Shown piece by piece: positions 61,750 through 64,000 of a stretch of 64,000 nt of DNA. The notes beneath the pieces were generated by a model, which saw only the letters and a program-made list of their open reading frames with translations, was not told the origin of the DNA and did not search any database. The stretch lies in assembly GCA_965205685.1 (NCBI GenBank), contig OZ242174.1, forward strand, positions 1,240,001-1,304,000, written 5' to 3'. Both the position numbers and the translations under genes were made by a program. Position 1 is the first letter of the stretch. The number at the start of each line of letters is the position of its first letter. The DNA comes from WTFY01 sp965205685 (GTDB taxonomy: Bacteria > Pseudomonadota > Gammaproteobacteria > UBA4575).

Positions 61750-62283
61750 CTACGGGTTCTCGTTCTGTAACTGTTCGATCAACGGCAGTAATTTCTCCTC
61801 GGCATCCTGCTGCGTAATCGCACCGATATGCTTGTAACGGATGATGCCCTGCTTGTCGACCACGAACGTTTCGGGAACCCCGTACACCCCCCACTCGATC
61901 CCGACCCTGCCGGATGCATCCACTGCACTTGCCAGATACGGGTTTCCGTACTCGACCAGATACTGGCGTGCCTTGGCTGTATCGTCCTTGTAGTTCAGCC
62001 CATACAGGATGGCCGCATGACGGTGCACCAGATCACCCAGCACGGGGTGCTCCTCCCTGCAGGCCACACACCAACTCGCCCAGACATTAAGCAGGCTCAC
62101 CTTGCCCAGGAATTCACTTTCCGAGAACAAAGCCTCGCTGCCATCAAGCCGTGGCAGTGAAAATTGAGGGACGGGCTTGCCGACCAGCGGGGAAGATACC
62201 TCGGTGGGATCCCTGTACAAGCCAACAAACAGGAAGCTCGTCAGGATGAAAAACACGATGACAGGAAAAAGATACTTGGACAT
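61750..62283 (-). CDS. ccmG: Thiol:disulfide interchange protein CcmG/DsbE
   Basis: CcmG is a membrane-tethered thioredoxin-like reductant for cytochrome c maturation. The 177 residues have an N-terminal anchor (LFPVIVFFILTSFLFVGLY), the active site VWASWCVACREEHP (CVAC rather than the usual CxxC with Pro), and GVYGVPETFVVDKQGIIRYKHIG. The ATG at 62283, 8 nt after ccmF, is used; an in-frame ATG at 62319 overlaps the ccmF end and remains possible. Confidence 0.93.
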   Translation of the reverse strand: MSKYLFPVIVFFILTSFLFVGLYRDPTEVSSPLVGKPVPQFSLPRLDGSEALFSESEFLGKVSLLNVWASWCVACREEHPVLGDLVHRHAAILYGLNYKDDTAKARQYLVEYGNPYLASAVDASGRVGIEWGVYGVPETFVVDKQGIIRYKHIGAITQQDAEEKLLPLIEQLQNENP

Positions 62284-62290
62284 GCCGCCA

Positions 62291-64000
62291 TCACGAAGCA
62301 GCAGCAACCTGCTGTTCATGCATACCTGACGCTGCGGTCTTTCTACGCCGTTTCAGTTTCAGGCGGTAGCGGCGGTCCAGTGCTGCGAGAACCCCGCCGG
62401 CTGCCATCAGCATGGCTCCAAGCCAAATCCACTGCACAAAGGGTTTGTAGTACAGCCGCATACCCCATGTTCGATCGTCGATCTGTTCGCCAAGTGCCAC
62501 ATACACATCGCGTAGAAACCCGCTGTCAATGCCTGCTTCTGTCATAGGGTTTTGCTGGACGAGATAGGTGCGCTTTTCCGGCAAGAGCAATGCGACCGGC
62601 TCGCCGTTTTTAAAAACCCGCACGGAGGCCTGTTTGGAAAAATAATTCGGACCCTGCACATCCCTGACGCCATCAAACCTGAACAGATAACCTGATAGCT
62701 CTGCTTCTTGCCCGACTTGCATGGGCAGCTCTCGTACTTGTTCAAATGCGCTGACGAATGTCACACCAAGCACGAACACCCCGACCCCCAGGTGCGCCAC
62801 CGACATGCCCCAAGTTGCATGCGGGATCTTGCGGATGCGATGGAGAATGTGCATGCCATGCTCTGCCAGGCGGATGTTCTTGGACAGGTAGTACACGGCA
62901 GACGCGATGGACCACGCTCCCAGTGCAGCGCCCAGTGTGACAAGGATGGTACTTCTCCCTGCAATCATCACGGGCAATACCAGCCCAATGGCGAGCCCGA
63001 TTGCGGCAATCTTGAACAACCGCTTGAATACCTGCCTGATGGGCGTGCTTTTCCAGCGCATGAAGGGCCCGATTCCGACGACCAGCACTAGCGGCAAGGT
63101 CAAAGCTGAAAACACCAGATCGAAATAAGGTTTGCCAACAGACAGCGACGGCAAATTAAGGGCGCTGACGAACAAGGGGTACAGGGTACCCACCAGGATC
63201 GTCAGCGTGGCCACCAGCAGCAGCACGTTATTGATCAGCAGCGCGGTCTCCCTGGAGAAGATCTCAAACTGCCCCGAGGACTTGATGTAGGGCGCGCGTA
63301 TGGCATACAGGATCAATGAGCCCCCGACGACTACCGCCAGGAATATAAGGATATACAGCCCACGCGCAGGGTCCGTGGCGAACGCATGCACCGACACCAG
63401 CACGCCTGAACGCACGAGAAAGGTCCCCAGAAGACTCAGCGAAAAGGCAAGAATGGCAAGCAGCACAGTCCAGTTTTTCAGGCTCGACCGCTTGTCCGTC
63501 ACCGCCAAGGAATGAACCAGTGCCGTGCCCACCAGCCAGGGCATAAACGAAGCATTCTCCACGGGGTCCCAGAACCACCATCCGCCCCAGCCCAGCTCAT
63601 GGTATGCCCACCAGCTTCCCAGGGTGATGCCGATGGTCAGGAACACCCATGCGTAGATTACCCAAGGCCTAGACCATCTCGCCCATATGGAGTCCAGCTT
63701 GCCTCCCAGCAAGGCTGCAATCGCAAACGCAAAGGCCACAGAAAACCCCACATATCCCATGTACAGCATGGGGGGGTGGATCACCAGACCAGGGTCCTGC
63801 AACAGGGGATTCAGGTCCCTGCCCTCGGCCGGAGATGGGAAAATCCGCTCAAAGGGGTTGGAGGTCAGCAGCGTAAACAGCAAGAACCCGACGCTTACAA
63901 AGCCCATGACCCCCAAAACACGGGCAACCATGTCCTTGGGCAGGCTGGAACTGAAAAGCGTCACTGCGAAAGTCCAGATTCCCAGCATCAAGACCCAGAG
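62291..64000 (-). CDS. ccmF: Cytochrome c-type heme lyase subunit CcmF (5' end beyond the window)
   Basis: CcmF is the membrane core of the heme ligase that attaches heme to cytochrome c. The visible 569 codons lack about the first 80 residues, which lie past position 64000; the frame is open to the edge. The WWD heme-handling motif WGGWWFWDPVENASFMPWL is present, along with many membrane helices, the periplasmic C-terminal loop and the last helix (WIWLGAMLMAAGGVLAAL). It is followed by ccmG, ccmH and ccmI in normal order. Confidence 0.97.
   Translation of the reverse strand, partial: LWVLMLGIWTFAVTLFSSSLPKDMVARVLGVMGFVSVGFLLFTLLTSNPFERIFPSPAEGRDLNPLLQDPGLVIHPPMLYMGYVGFSVAFAFAIAALLGGKLDSIWARWSRPWVIYAWVFLTIGITLGSWWAYHELGWGGWWFWDPVENASFMPWLVGTALVHSLAVTDKRSSLKNWTVLLAILAFSLSLLGTFLVRSGVLVSVHAFATDPARGLYILIFLAVVVGGSLILYAIRAPYIKSSGQFEIFSRETALLINNVLLLVATLTILVGTLYPLFVSALNLPSLSVGKPYFDLVFSALTLPLVLVVGIGPFMRWKSTPIRQVFKRLFKIAAIGLAIGLVLPVMIAGRSTILVTLGAALGAWSIASAVYYLSKNIRLAEHGMHILHRIRKIPHATWGMSVAHLGVGVFVLGVTFVSAFEQVRELPMQVGQEAELSGYLFRFDGVRDVQGPNYFSKQASVRVFKNGEPVALLLPEKRTYLVQQNPMTEAGIDSGFLRDVYVALGEQIDDRTWGMRLYYKPFVQWIWLGAMLMAAGGVLAALDRRYRLKLKRRRKTAASGMHEQQVAAAS

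Noticed and set aside
1..64000. CRISPR arrays, insertion sequences, prophage, rRNA, replication origin
   Set aside because: No regularly spaced repeats, transposase or integrase motifs, phage genes, rRNA sequence or DnaA-box cluster were seen.

Overview
The window is a dense stretch of ordinary bacterial chromosome, about 68 protein-coding genes and two tRNAs with short intergenic gaps. I see no insertion sequence, prophage, CRISPR array or rRNA. By eye the GC content is in the mid-50s percent. The organism is most likely a gammaproteobacterium. Several gene orders are classic for that class: uvrC-pgsA-tRNA-Gly, yceD-rpmF-plsX-fabH, divergent rluC/rne, ftsK-lolA-rarA next to trxB-aat, surE-pcm-yqaA-nlpD and ccmF-ccmG-ccmH-ccmI. 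It has an outer membrane (LolA, a beta-barrel protein, NlpD), fatty-acid oxidation (FadE), cytochrome c maturation and molybdopterin genes. I cannot name a genus.

Layout. 1-9.9 kb: an LplT-like transporter with a degenerate acyltransferase tail, tRNA-Gly, then one long leftward run: rluC, an S49 peptidase, yceD, rpmF, plsX, fabH, a family-5 uracil-DNA glycosylase, uvrC, pgsA. 9.9-14.7 kb: rne behind a strong promoter and a leader of about 330 nt, a low-molecular-weight phosphatase, dihydroorotase, tRNA-Ser. 14.9-19 kb: small housekeeping and membrane proteins (YccA, YajQ, YgdD, MOSC), serS and the fluoride channel crcB. 19-22.9 kb: glycolate oxidase glcDEF, sitting between serS-crcB and rarA-lolA-ftsK. 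23-31 kb: rarA, lolA, ftsK to the left and trxB, a COG3146 acyltransferase and aat to the right. 31-36.7 kb: an MpaB/Lcp-like oxygenase, a LolA-fold periplasmic protein and a beta-barrel protein converge on ispH and a one-enzyme-type squalene synthase.

37-43 kb is the most unusual block. It is a partner-switching signalling cassette: two STAS anti-anti-sigma-type proteins, a TorS-like membrane histidine kinase, a periplasmic branched-chain-amino-acid-type binding protein, an RsbW-like ATPase and a response regulator with a SpoIIE/PP2C phosphatase domain. It reads as a path from a periplasmic ligand through phosphorelay to protein dephosphorylation and partner release. Its final target is not in the window. 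rpoS is not at its common position beside nlpD.

43-64 kb: a broken aldehyde dehydrogenase gene, thrC-hom-alaC, an Mth938-like gene, nlpD-yqaA-pcm-surE, an Smr protein, fadE, moeA/moaE/moaB, an agmatine deiminase plus N-carbamoylputrescine amidase pair, a small DUF6868-type membrane protein and the end of a ccm operon that runs off the right edge.

Two genes (rarA and the first STAS gene) appear to start with AUU: each has a well-spaced Shine-Dalgarno sequence in front of ATT and none in front of the first canonical start. Other points worth a look are the dead acyltransferase domain, the out-of-frame deletion in the aldehyde dehydrogenase, tandem 12-bp repeats in the moeA promoter region, and the clustering of isoprenoid-related genes at 31-37 kb.
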